From Acidimicrobiia bacterium (GTDB lineage Bacteria > Actinomycetota > Acidimicrobiia > Acidimicrobiales > AC-14), in assembly GCA_023264995.1 (NCBI GenBank), contig JAHFUR010000003.1:124001-188000 (forward strand): 64,000 nt of DNA, given 5' to 3'. The translations under genes and the position numbers were made by a program. The notes under the pieces were generated by a model. That model ran no database searches, was not told the DNA's origin, and saw only the letters and a list, made by a program, of their open reading frames with translations. This document shows, piece after piece, positions 6,772 to 14,826 of this stretch (within the stretch, counting starts at the first letter, position 1; each line of letters opens with the position of its first letter).

Positions 6772-9700
6772 GTGGCCTCGATCGAGCGGACCGCCTACCC
6801 GCGGTTCAAGAAGGTCGTGTCCGCCCGCGAGCTGTACGAGGCGTTCACCCCCACGCCCGGAGAGACGGCGTGGGCGAGAGAGGCGACGCGGACTGAGGCC
6901 AACCTGCTCGTCCTGATGGTGCTGCTCAAGTCGTTCCAGCGCCTCGGCTACTTCCCCAAGCTCACCGAGGTACCGCCACCGGTGGTGGGCCATGTCGGCC
7001 GGCGCCTGGGCCTGGGCGACGACGTCACTGTCGCGGCTGACACCTCCCGCACGCTGGAGCGCTACCGGGGCCTGGTCCGGGACCGGGTGGGGGTGACCCA
7101 TGACCCCGAGGCGGCCCGCAAGGTCGCCGAGGAGGCCATCCGCACCGCCGCACAGACCAAGGACAACCCGGCCGACCTGATCAACGTGGCGCTGGAGGAG
7201 CTGGTCAAGGCCCGCTACGAGCTCCCCGGCTACACCACGTTGGACGAGATGGCCGGGCGTCTCCGGGCCGAGGTGAACCACGGCTTCTTCCTCGCCATCG
7301 AGGACCGGGTCGGCAACGCTGGCAAAGCCCTGCTCTTCGGCATGTTGCAGGTCGATGCATCCACCCGCCGTAGCCGCTTCGACGAGCTGAAGCGCCCGGC
7401 CCGCCGGCCCTCGCTTTCGAGGCTCAAGGAGCACATAGGCAACCTCAAGGCGCTCGACGCCACCGGCGACACCGGGACGTGGCTCTCCGGCCTCCCCCCG
7501 GCCAAGACCGCCCACTTCGCCGCCGAGGCCCGGGTGCTCGACGCCTCCGACCTGCGCAAGGTCGGCGAGTCGAAGCGGTTGGCACTTCTGGCCTGCCTGA
7601 TGCACCAGGCCCGCATCCGGGCCCGTGACGAGCTGGCGGAGATGTTCTGTCGCCGCCTGGCGGTGCTCCACAAACGGGGCCGGGAGGAGCTTGAGGCCAT
7701 CCGGGAACGCCACCGTGCCGAGACCGAGCGGCTGTGGGGGGTGTTCGGGCAGGTCCTCGCCGGCGCCCGGGAGGCCACCGGCGCAGTCCCCGACGGCGAG
7801 GACATCCCCGAGGGAGAACCAACCGCGTCAGTCCTGGAGCGGGCCGGGGCCTTGATGCTCGGCCCGCTGGCCGCCGCCGGCGGGGTTGCGAAGGTGTCAG
7901 CCGAGCACGCCGAGATCTCCGCCCACCACGGCAACAACTACATGCCGCTGCTGGCCCGGCACTTCCGCTCGCACCGCAGCGCGCTCTTCGACCTGGTCGA
8001 GGCGCTGGAGTTCGAGTCGACCAGCGCGGACCGCTCCGTGCTCGCTGCACTGCGGTTCATCCGGTCCCACCGCCACCTCACCCGCGAGTTCGTCGACGAC
8101 CATCTCGATGGCGAGGAGGCCCTCGACACCTCGTTCTGCTCCCAGAACTGGGCCAGGACGATCCGCGACCGGGACCGGCCAGCCATGTTCGTCCGCCGCC
8201 ATCTCGAGGTGTGCGTGTTCTCGAACCTGGCCGCCGAGCTGCGCAGCGGCGACATCGCCGTGGTCGGCGCCGACTCCTACTCCAACTTCTTCGACCAGCT
8301 CCTCAGCCCGGCCGAGGTCGAACCGCTCATCGCCGGGTACTGCGCCGAGGTCGACCTGCCCATCACCGCCGGGGAGTTCCGGGCGGAGATGGAGGCCCAG
8401 CTGCGCCAGACCGCGGCCGACGTCGACGCCGGCTACCCCGCCAATGCCGACCTCGTGATCGACGAGGCCGGCCATCCCGTGCTCAAGCGCCAACGCGGCA
8501 AGGAGCACCCCGCCTCCGTGGTCGCCCTGGCCAAGGCGGTCGAGGCCCGGATGCAGGAGGTCTCCCTGCTCGACATCGCCATCCGGACGGCCCACTGGAT
8601 CGGTTGGCACCGCCACTTCGGGCCGCTATCGGGATCGGACCCCAAGCTGGCCGACCCACTGGGCCGTTACGCGGTCATCACCTTCACCTACGGGACCAAC
8701 ATGGGCCCCTACCAGATGAGCCGCCATCTACGAGGAGCTGTCAGCCCGCACGAGATCTCCGCTCCCGGCAACCAGCACGTCACCCCGGCCAAGCTGAACC
8801 TGGCCAGCGCTGACGTGATCGACGCGTTCATGGCCCTCGACGTCGCCGGGCTGTGGGGCGACGGCTCCAAGGTCGGCGCCGACGGCACCCAGATCGACAC
8901 CTGGGACGACAACCTCCTGGCCGAGACCTCGATCCGCTATGGCGGTTACGGCGGGATCGCCTACCGCTACATCGCCGATGCCTACATCGCCCTGTTCAGC
9001 CATTTCATACCCTGTGGTGTCTGGGAGGCCGTGTTCATCTTCGCCGGCCTGCTGGAGAACGCCTCCGAGGCTGTCGTGCCCGAGGAGATCCACGCCGACA
9101 CCCAGGGCCAGTCGCTGCCGGCGTTCGGGTTGGCCGTGATGCTCGGGATCGAGCTGCTGCCACGCATCCGCAATTGGAAAGACCTCATCTTCTACCGGGC
9201 GGCCGCCGACTCCCGCTACAGCCACATCGACTCTCTCTTCGGCACCGACGAGGTCATCGACTGGAAGCTGATCGAGACCCACTGGGTCGACCTCATGCGG
9301 GTGGTGATCTCCATTCGGGAAGGTCGCATCTCCTCCTCGGCCCTGCTGCGGCGCCTCGGCAACGAGTCACGCAAGAACCGCATCTACAAGGCCTTCCGGG
9401 AGCTCGGCCGGGCCATCCGCACCATCGTGCTGCTTCGCTACCTCTCCGAGCCGGAGCTGCGGGAGAGCATCACCACGATCACCAACCGGGTCGAGTCGTT
9501 CCACAACTTCTCGAAGTGGCTGTCCTTCGGCAACGCCGGGGTCATCGGCGACAACGATCCCGACCACATGGAGAAGATCGTCAAGTTCAACGAGCTGCTG
9601 GCCAACTGCGTGATCTTTTACAACGCCGCCGAGCTGACGGTCGTGCTCAACCAGCTGGCCGCTGAGGGCCATGCGGTGCGCGGGGAGGACGTCGCCGCCC

Positions 9701-9837
9701 TGTCGCCCTACGCCACCAGGCACATCCTCCGCTTCGGCGACTACGTCCTCGACCTCTCGCCGCCCACGTCAGCGGTGAGCACCCACCTGGAGCTCGATGC
9801 CGGAGACGGACCAGTCGAACCGCCGATCACGCCGTGA
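6772..9837 (+). CDS. tnpA: Tn3-family transposase, full length
   Basis: DDE transposase that carries out replicative transposition of the Tn3-family element. At 1021 residues it matches the family length. The N-terminal DNA-binding domain (DUF4158-like) starts FKKVVSARELYEAFTPTPGE. The catalytic core is recognisable: first aspartate in KVGADGTQIDTWDDN, second in EEIHADTQGQSLPAFG, and glutamate in TITNRVESFHNFSKWLSFGN. No stop or frameshift interrupts the frame, so the enzyme looks functional. Start is GTG at 6772. The gene follows tnpR and the small gene in one direction and ends 80 bases before the presumed right terminus. Confidence 0.96.
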   Translation: MASIERTAYPRFKKVVSARELYEAFTPTPGETAWAREATRTEANLLVLMVLLKSFQRLGYFPKLTEVPPPVVGHVGRRLGLGDDVTVAADTSRTLERYRGLVRDRVGVTHDPEAARKVAEEAIRTAAQTKDNPADLINVALEELVKARYELPGYTTLDEMAGRLRAEVNHGFFLAIEDRVGNAGKALLFGMLQVDASTRRSRFDELKRPARRPSLSRLKEHIGNLKALDATGDTGTWLSGLPPAKTAHFAAEARVLDASDLRKVGESKRLALLACLMHQARIRARDELAEMFCRRLAVLHKRGREELEAIRERHRAETERLWGVFGQVLAGAREATGAVPDGEDIPEGEPTASVLERAGALMLGPLAAAGGVAKVSAEHAEISAHHGNNYMPLLARHFRSHRSALFDLVEALEFESTSADRSVLAALRFIRSHRHLTREFVDDHLDGEEALDTSFCSQNWARTIRDRDRPAMFVRRHLEVCVFSNLAAELRSGDIAVVGADSYSNFFDQLLSPAEVEPLIAGYCAEVDLPITAGEFRAEMEAQLRQTAADVDAGYPANADLVIDEAGHPVLKRQRGKEHPASVVALAKAVEARMQEVSLLDIAIRTAHWIGWHRHFGPLSGSDPKLADPLGRYAVITFTYGTNMGPYQMSRHLRGAVSPHEISAPGNQHVTPAKLNLASADVIDAFMALDVAGLWGDGSKVGADGTQIDTWDDNLLAETSIRYGGYGGIAYRYIADAYIALFSHFIPCGVWEAVFIFAGLLENASEAVVPEEIHADTQGQSLPAFGLAVMLGIELLPRIRNWKDLIFYRAAADSRYSHIDSLFGTDEVIDWKLIETHWVDLMRVVISIREGRISSSALLRRLGNESRKNRIYKAFRELGRAIRTIVLLRYLSEPELRESITTITNRVESFHNFSKWLSFGNAGVIGDNDPDHMEKIVKFNELLANCVIFYNAAELTVVLNQLAAEGHAVRGEDVAALSPYATRHILRFGDYVLDLSPPTSAVSTHLELDAGDGPVEPPITP

Positions 9838-9917
9838 GTCGCCCCCCAGACGACTACGGCCGGCAAGCTCTCCCCGATGTCTCTGTGGCGGGTTTCCGCC
9901 GTATTCCGGTCGTCCCC

Positions 9918-10179
9918 GAGTAAGGGTCGCGTGCATGCCAGCCTGCCGGTGCCCAGGAATGTCACAGTAGATGGTGTACCTACCGGGCTGAAGGGTGACC
10001 AGGCCATCGTCGGTGTCGCCCTTGGCGTGCACGTCAAGCTTGAACCCGTCGGCGCCCTCGATCACCAGAGTGTGCTCGATGCTGCCGTCGTTTCGGTACG
10101 TGACGTGAACCGGCCCAGCGGCGGTCGAATACCCGGACTCGGAAAGGCTGATGTCCCTGGCGACGACGGTGACTCCGGG
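9918..10179 (-). pseudogene. Cupredoxin-domain gene remnant
   Basis: An open stretch on the minus strand encodes most of a plastocyanin-like copper-binding domain: VTVVARDISLSESGYS, then VHVTYRNDGSIEHTLVIEG, and the copper site LQPGRYTIYCDIPGHRQAGM. The His, Cys, His and Met ligands are all present. It lacks a signal peptide and start (an in-frame TGA at 10180-10182 lies just upstream) and stops matching at MHATLT, exactly at the putative transposon terminus. It is best read as a relic whose 5' part was deleted and whose 3' end was hit by the Tn3 insertion. Confidence 0.75.
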
Positions 10180-10211
10180 TCACGGCCATACCAGCGACGT
10201 AGTTGTCCACT

Positions 10212-10361
10212 GGGACATCCTTCAGCCACTCGTCGAGGCCCGCCTTGTCCTTGCTGACTCCTCGAGGCCAGAGCCGATCCACGAGGACGCGGTAACCAGG
10301 GGCCCTCGTCTCGCAGATGCGACGAACCTCGATGCAGAAAGGGCCTCGCCCATGACCCATC
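10212..10361 (-). pseudogene. DUF488 family gene, 5' fragment
   Basis: About 50 codons resemble the N-terminus of DUF488 proteins: EVRRICETRAPGYRVLVDRL followed by WPRGVSKDKAGLDEWLKDV. The family normally continues for another 70 or more residues. Here the homology stops and the sequence runs into the cupredoxin remnant in another frame, so two deletions or a recombination joined two broken genes. No function is expected. Confidence 0.7.
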
Positions 10362-10965
10362 GTGTCAGATGCGGTGGGAATGTCCGGGCATACAGTACGT
10401 GGACCCTGCATCGGAACGGTCCACATATGGACTTCGGTGTTTCGAGGCGATGCCTACGAATGCGGCATGGGCACCCCGCTCAGCAATAGCGTTCGGCTAC
10501 GGACAAGACGACCACCGCTGCGCCAAGCTCCGGCGTGCTCGCGACATTGCATCCCGGTGCCGACCCACCGTGGCGGGGCGAGGGGCTTCACCGACGGTTC
10601 GCGACGGCGCCATTGCTGACGCGTTGGCTGCGGCGACGCTTGGAGATCGGATGCACGGTGGCTCCTCTACTCTTCACCAGAACAGGCCAGTGACATCTGG
10701 GATTCCCGCCTATAAGCAGCGCTTATTGTAGGGCTGTCGGGCATCATGCGAGTTGTAGCGAAATAGCCTGAGGGGACCACCGCATTTGAGCGGATCGGCC
10801 TGAGTCCACTCGCCACTCCCGGCCCCATCGCAATTGGGGGATAACGCCAACTATCCCTGACTCGGACGACGCTCGGTATGCCCAGTCCCTGTTGACGCGT
10901 GCGAGGGGCAAGGAACGGCGCCGCCACGCAAGAACCTGGCCGCGCTGCCCGAGGAGGGCAGTCGG
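10362..10965. other. 604-bp stretch without a recognisable gene, next to the integrase
   Basis: Short frames occur on both strands but none shows a recognisable domain, a ribosome site with a credible start, or the strong G/C third-position bias of neighbouring genes. Base composition is more mixed than in flanking regions. A small dyad, ATAAGC-AGC-GCTTAT, lies at 10712-10726. Because the integrase gene ends at 10966, this is where one attachment junction of the element would be expected, but no duplicated core or tRNA gene could be identified. Confidence 0.5.
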
Positions 10966-12399
10966 TCAGCCGGTCCGGTCCAGGGGAACCAAGGCCGACA
11001 ACGGGACATCGACTTTCACGCGAGACGGGTCGAACCGCGCCCCTCGTCGGGCTGGGAGCACCCAGACGCCCTCGACGATCAGCCGTAGGAGCTCCCGCCG
11101 CTGCCCGAAATCCGCCTCCGCCCAGAACGCTCTGCAGTCGGGGTGCAGAACAAGCCGCTCCTTGCTGGCTCCATCGACCGTGGCGTGCAGTCGCTCGACC
11201 TCCCGCTCCAGCTTCGTCCGGATGGAACGGTATCGCCGCAGGGCAACGGTCCCTCGGACGTAGTAGTCGTCGTCCAGCGTCTGCAGCCGGCTCTGCGCTG
11301 ATCCGAGCTCCGCAAGTGCTCGACCCAAAGACTGGTCGTCGGTCCGTCCGGACTGGCTCAGCAGAGCCTCGCGAAAGGCGGGAGTCGACAGGAGGTCGAG
11401 TACACGCCTGGCAACGAGTTCGTCGACGGGCTGGGCCAGGATGCCGAGCTGGTGCCCAGGCCGGCGACCGGCGCAGACGTAGCGCTTGGTGTGCGAGTCC
11501 CGGGGGCGGGACATCATGCGGCCGCCGCAGACCTCGCAGTAGATCAAGCCCGACAACAGATACTTCGTCGGCGTGTTCCTGAGGGTGAGCCGCTCGGGAT
11601 TCAGGAGGACCGACCGCACGTGGTCCCAGGTCTGGCGGTCGATCGCTTGCCCCCAGGTCGCCGGCGTCAGGGAACCCAGGACCTTTCCTGACGGATCGGC
11701 ACCGTGCTCTCGCAGGCCGGCGACACGTGCCGAGAGCAGCGCCTTGCGCAGCGTCGGTGCCGTCCAGGGCCGGTCCGTGGCTCCCGGCACGCCGCGAGCG
11801 TTCCAGTCCCGTGCGATCGTCATTAGACCTTGGCCCGCCAGGACCCGGCGCGCCGCTTCCCGAACAAGCTCCCGCTCGGCGTCGCTGCGCACGCCCCAGC
11901 CCAGCTGGCCGGAGGGCTTCCCCCGCTCCGCCAGCTCCAGGTGTTTGCGGCGGACTCGTCGGCTGCGATCCTCGGACTCCTTGCGAGCCACCGCTCCGAC
12001 GATGCGCGCGGTGAAACGGCCATCTGGCGTGGTGAGGTCGTAGTCTCCGCCGGTGACGACCGCCAACCGCAAACCGCTGTGCTCCACAAGGTCGATGAAG
12101 CCCTCGAGCTCTTTCGGCGAACGGTGCAGTCGGTCGTTGTGCCAGGTCACAACGGCGTCCAGGGCACCCTCTTGGACGGCGGACAGCATCCGCTCGTAGG
12201 CCCGCCGCGGCTTGCCGCTGTACGCGGAGACGTCGTTGTCCTCGAATAGCTGGGCGACCTCCCAGCCCCTGGCGGCGCAGAGTGCCTCGCAGTCCAGGCG
12301 CTGGCGCTCAACGCCGGCCCCCTGGCCGGACGGGTCCCAAGAGATCCGGGTGTAGAGGCCGGCTCGAACCGGCCTTGAGTCTTTGGAGCGATTCGGCAT
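10966..12399 (-). CDS. int: Large serine recombinase (integrase of the element)
   Basis: Serine integrase expected to catalyse integration and, with an excisionase, excision of the element. In the 477-residue product the resolvase domain has its catalytic serine in AGLYTRISWDPSGQGAGVERQ (about S20) and VVTWHNDRLHRSPKELEGF. A recombinase domain of about 220-320 follows (GQLGWGVRSDAERELVREAA), then a zinc ribbon (CEVCGGRMM with YVCAGRRPGHQ) and a coiled-coil segment. I chose ATG 12399 because it has an AGGAGG site five bases upstream; a longer frame to 12687 lacks such support. It is convergent with no partner, lies downstream of the excisionase-like gene, and is separated from it by 294 bases probably holding its promoter. 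Confidence 0.93.
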   Translation of the reverse strand: MPNRSKDSRPVRAGLYTRISWDPSGQGAGVERQRLDCEALCAARGWEVAQLFEDNDVSAYSGKPRRAYERMLSAVQEGALDAVVTWHNDRLHRSPKELEGFIDLVEHSGLRLAVVTGGDYDLTTPDGRFTARIVGAVARKESEDRSRRVRRKHLELAERGKPSGQLGWGVRSDAERELVREAARRVLAGQGLMTIARDWNARGVPGATDRPWTAPTLRKALLSARVAGLREHGADPSGKVLGSLTPATWGQAIDRQTWDHVRSVLLNPERLTLRNTPTKYLLSGLIYCEVCGGRMMSRPRDSHTKRYVCAGRRPGHQLGILAQPVDELVARRVLDLLSTPAFREALLSQSGRTDDQSLGRALAELGSAQSRLQTLDDDYYVRGTVALRRYRSIRTKLEREVERLHATVDGASKERLVLHPDCRAFWAEADFGQRRELLRLIVEGVWVLPARRGARFDPSRVKVDVPLSALVPLDRTG

Positions 12400-12693
12400 C
12401 ACAACCTCCTGAGCGAGTACGAACATCGTTGAGCCGCCGGGCTCCCGGTCGCTCGCTCGCCGCTCCTTGCCCCATCTCAAACGGCGGCCAGAACGACGGT
12501 TCCGGGGTGCGCTCCCCGCGGCGCGGGTGTCCCAGAACGTGTGCCCCAGAACATGCAGGCACAGCCGCCCGAGCGCGTGGCAAACGTGCCGTTCCGGGCG
12601 TAGGGCCGAAATGCTCGGCTTGCTCGATCGAATGAACGTTCGTGCTGAAAACCACCCGTTGCGCGGGGCCACGAGCGGCGTCGCCATCGCCGC

Positions 12694-12945
12694 TCAGTTG
12701 GGGCGTGGTGCGGCGCGCCGTGGTGTTGACCGGACATGGGTCCGCATCCCCACCGGGTCCTGTCGGCCCGCCTCCACGAACGCGTCCAGGTCGACCGGGC
12801 GAAAGCGTACGAACTTGCCCACCTTGAAGTAGCGGACCCGCTTCTCCAGGACCAGGCGGCGTACGAAGGCGTCGGTCACCCCGAGGTAGGCGGCCGCCCC
12901 TGCGACGTCGAGCAGGGCATTGCCCTCAACCGGCTGGGTGGACAC
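12694..12945 (-). CDS. Excisionase-like helix-turn-helix protein
   Basis: Small DNA-binding protein of the HTH_17 (excisionase/MerR-like winged helix) type, with NALLDVAGAAAYLGVTDAFV as helix-turn-helix and VRYFKVGKFVRFRPVDLDAF as the wing. I chose the GTG at 12945 (83 residues, MSTQPVEGN...) rather than the GTG nine bases upstream, because the AAGGGAG site then has an eight-base spacing. It lies upstream of the serine integrase on the same strand and downstream of the prim-pol gene, consistent with a recombination directionality factor or a regulator of int. The first is inference. Confidence 0.85.
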   Translation of the reverse strand: MSTQPVEGNALLDVAGAAAYLGVTDAFVRRLVLEKRVRYFKVGKFVRFRPVDLDAFVEAGRQDPVGMRTHVRSTPRRAAPRPN

Positions 12946-12999
12946 CTGCCACACACTCCCTTCGCCGAGGCCGGGTCCGCTCGGCCCACGCCTGGCGGA

Positions 13000-13983
13000 T
13001 CATCGCCGCCTCGGCTTCTGGAGCGGCTGCCATCCTGAGTTCCCTTCCCGGGCCCGCCGCGGGACCGCCATCCCCGCTCGCAGGCCGCTCCAGATGGTGA
13101 CAGTTGCCTCCAACTCGCCGAGCCCGACGGCGAGCGCCGCGCAGAGAAGGGTCTCGCAGACCAAGGCCTCGGCCAGCTCACCGCCGCCGACAAGTCGGCC
13201 CAGACAGAATGCGGCCCGGTGAAGCCCGTCGCTCCGCTGGCCCACAGCCAGGCCCCGAACGGCCTCCAGTTCCCGACTCAGTGCCCCGGCGCCGTAGGCG
13301 CTCGCCCCCCCGGTGAGCGAGAAGGTGGCCGCTCGGGTCGGCACCATCGGCCGGGGCAACATCCACGACGGCAGGTCGGCGATCCATCGGCGGTCCCACC
13401 GGTACCGGCGGCCACTGGCGTGGATGCTCGGCGGAGCGACGACGTACCCGCCGTCGCCGCGCAGGTCGATGCCGGGTAGGGCCTGAGCCAGACCGGGAAG
13501 GCGGCCGACGGCGTCGGCGATGGCGACTCCCGACGGCTGGGCGTAGAACAGGTGCAGGCCTCTCCCCCCGGTGTGCGAGGTGAGCGTCGGCGCCAGCTGG
13601 TGCCCGGCGGCGACCAGCGTCTGCAACGACTCAACGCCGCCCTTGGCCCGGTCGAGGTCGATGACGATCAGTCCGGACGCCGCCCCCGTGGCGATGCCGA
13701 CGTTGGCACCCGGTGACCGCCGCCACCACTCCTCGATGAGCACCGGGTCGGTGGTGGCCTCCTGCACGCCGTGGCGGGAAAGCGGGTGCTTGCCTGGGCT
13801 CTGGCACGACGGACCGCACCCGCACTCCCCCGCCGACGACACCCCTGCCACTGGCAGGACCGGCCATCCCTGCGCCCCGTAGGACCGGGCGGCGTCGAGG
13901 AGCGAGCGCGACCCGATCGCCCGCGGCGGCTCCCAGCCCGGGCGGACCCCGCGGCCGACGCGTCGAGGGCGCAGCGCGCTCAC
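13000..13983 (-). CDS. Bifunctional DNA primase/polymerase (prim-pol) domain protein
   Basis: Replication protein with an N-terminal prim-pol fold. The protein has 327 residues, begins with GTG at 13983, and shows the family sequence SLLDAARSYGAQGWPVLPV, a cysteine cluster (CGCGPSCQSPGKHP), the metal-binding aspartates in GLIVIDLDRAKGG and the TSHTGGRGLHLFYAQPSG motif. The C-terminal 110 residues look helical and contain no Walker A, so there is no fused helicase. The start overlaps the upstream gene stop (GTGA), so the two are translated together. In actinobacterial elements such genes initiate plasmid-like replication or priming after transfer. Confidence 0.9.
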   Translation of the reverse strand: MSALRPRRVGRGVRPGWEPPRAIGSRSLLDAARSYGAQGWPVLPVAGVSSAGECGCGPSCQSPGKHPLSRHGVQEATTDPVLIEEWWRRSPGANVGIATGAASGLIVIDLDRAKGGVESLQTLVAAGHQLAPTLTSHTGGRGLHLFYAQPSGVAIADAVGRLPGLAQALPGIDLRGDGGYVVAPPSIHASGRRYRWDRRWIADLPSWMLPRPMVPTRAATFSLTGGASAYGAGALSRELEAVRGLAVGQRSDGLHRAAFCLGRLVGGGELAEALVCETLLCAALAVGLGELEATVTIWSGLRAGMAVPRRAREGNSGWQPLQKPRRR

Positions 13984-14534
13984 CGGTCCGCGCCCTGATC
14001 GGACGCCGCGTGGCGATCATGGCCGCCATTGACTGCCGCCGGCTCCGAGCTGGTGCCGCGCTGGCGAGGAGGGTCGACTGCACCCAGCGTCCCCGCCGCC
14101 TTGCCGATGTCGGCCGACCACGCCGACGCGGCGTAGGCGGTCGCTCCCCGGGCCACGGCGGCGTCGGCCCCGCCGGGGTCGACGACGGCGGAGGCGAAGA
14201 GTTCCAGGCACCGGGCCAGGTTGGCCACCTCGGCGCCCGGAGCGAACACGATCTCCGCACCGTCCCGCCGGACCGAGGCGGAGGCCGGCCGATCTCCCGG
14301 GTCGGCGCGCCGGGCCTGGGCGTCGGCGACGGCCGCCGCCGCGTAGAGCTCGTCGACATCGGCGAGCACCTCGCGAGCCACCTCCACCGGGTCGCTCTCC
14401 GGCTGGCGGGTGGCCAAGGCGTCCGGGTGGTGAACGGCGGCTATGAGGACGCTCAGCGACGCTCCCCACCACTCGGCCTCATCGACTGCCACCCGGACGT
14501 CGCCGCCGACCACCTGCCACAGCTGCCTGATCAT
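13980..14534 (-). CDS. Hypothetical protein coupled to the prim-pol gene
   Basis: Unrecognised 184-residue protein starting MIRQLWQVVGGDVRVAVDEA. It is alanine-rich and probably mostly helical, without membrane segments, cysteines or a nucleotide-binding loop, and its C-terminus is polar and probably disordered. The start at ATG 14534 is well supported by an AAGGAGG site. It overlaps the prim-pol gene by four bases. A degenerate copy of the nested palindrome found elsewhere in the element begins 95 bases upstream, in the leader. A role in replication is suggested only by the operon. Confidence 0.8.
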   Translation of the reverse strand: MIRQLWQVVGGDVRVAVDEAEWWGASLSVLIAAVHHPDALATRQPESDPVEVAREVLADVDELYAAAAVADAQARRADPGDRPASASVRRDGAEIVFAPGAEVANLARCLELFASAVVDPGGADAAVARGATAYAASAWSADIGKAAGTLGAVDPPRQRGTSSEPAAVNGGHDRHAASDQGADR

Positions 14535-14628
14535 GTCCGACCTCCTTGTCCGCCGGGTTCGGCGTGGGCCGGGACGGAGCAGCGAGGGCGTAGCCGGCGC
14601 CGCAGTTCGGAATCTGTGCCCATACCCT

Positions 14629-14709
14629 CTACTGGTGTGCGACTGGGCCAAACGCCACAAAGAAGCTCAGATTTCTTCCTGGAGTCCCGTGTCGCGCACC
14701 AAGTGGATG
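14629..14709. repeat. Nested palindrome, copy 1 (right half degenerate)
   Basis: The left half matches the other two copies: outer arm CTACTGGTGTGCG at 14629-14641 and inner arm AAACGCCACAAAGAA at 14650-14664. The expected right arms are decayed (ATTTCTTCCTGG, then TCGCGCACCAAG), although a short AAGAA/TTCTT stem remains. It lies in the leader of the minus-strand operon that starts at 14534. It is either a decayed element or one that now functions as a half-site. Confidence 0.8.
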
Positions 14710-14826
14710 GTCCCGCCTGCCCGAAACTCGGCAGCAGCTGGCCCGCCCGGAGGGAGCCCTTCGATCCACATACCAAGACGTCGTAACCATGCCGTTCGCT
14801 CCCGTTCCGTCCTCCCGGGCATCGAC

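Larger units (their letters stand above)
5600..9917. mobile_element. Tn3-family transposon (left boundary uncertain)
   Basis: A unit of res-like site, tnpR, small gene and tnpA. The right end is placed at CCCC 9914-9917: read inward on the complementary strand it begins GGGGACGACCGG, like Tn3-family termini, and it falls exactly where the neighbouring cupredoxin homology stops; GAGTA at 9918-9922 would be the target-duplication candidate. I found no matching inverted copy upstream of tnpR. The left end may therefore be degraded, lie further left with the ion-transport operon as cargo, or my right end may be wrong. Confidence 0.7.

Noticed and set aside
6343-7713. 456-codon minus-strand frame opposite tnpA
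   Set aside because: Lies antisense to the Tn3 transposase and the small gene; composition reflects the complementary codons only.
10362-10965. tRNA gene as an integration target next to the integrase
   Set aside because: No T-loop GGTTCGA-type sequence with matching acceptor stem could be found here, and no tRNA or rRNA gene was recognised in the window.
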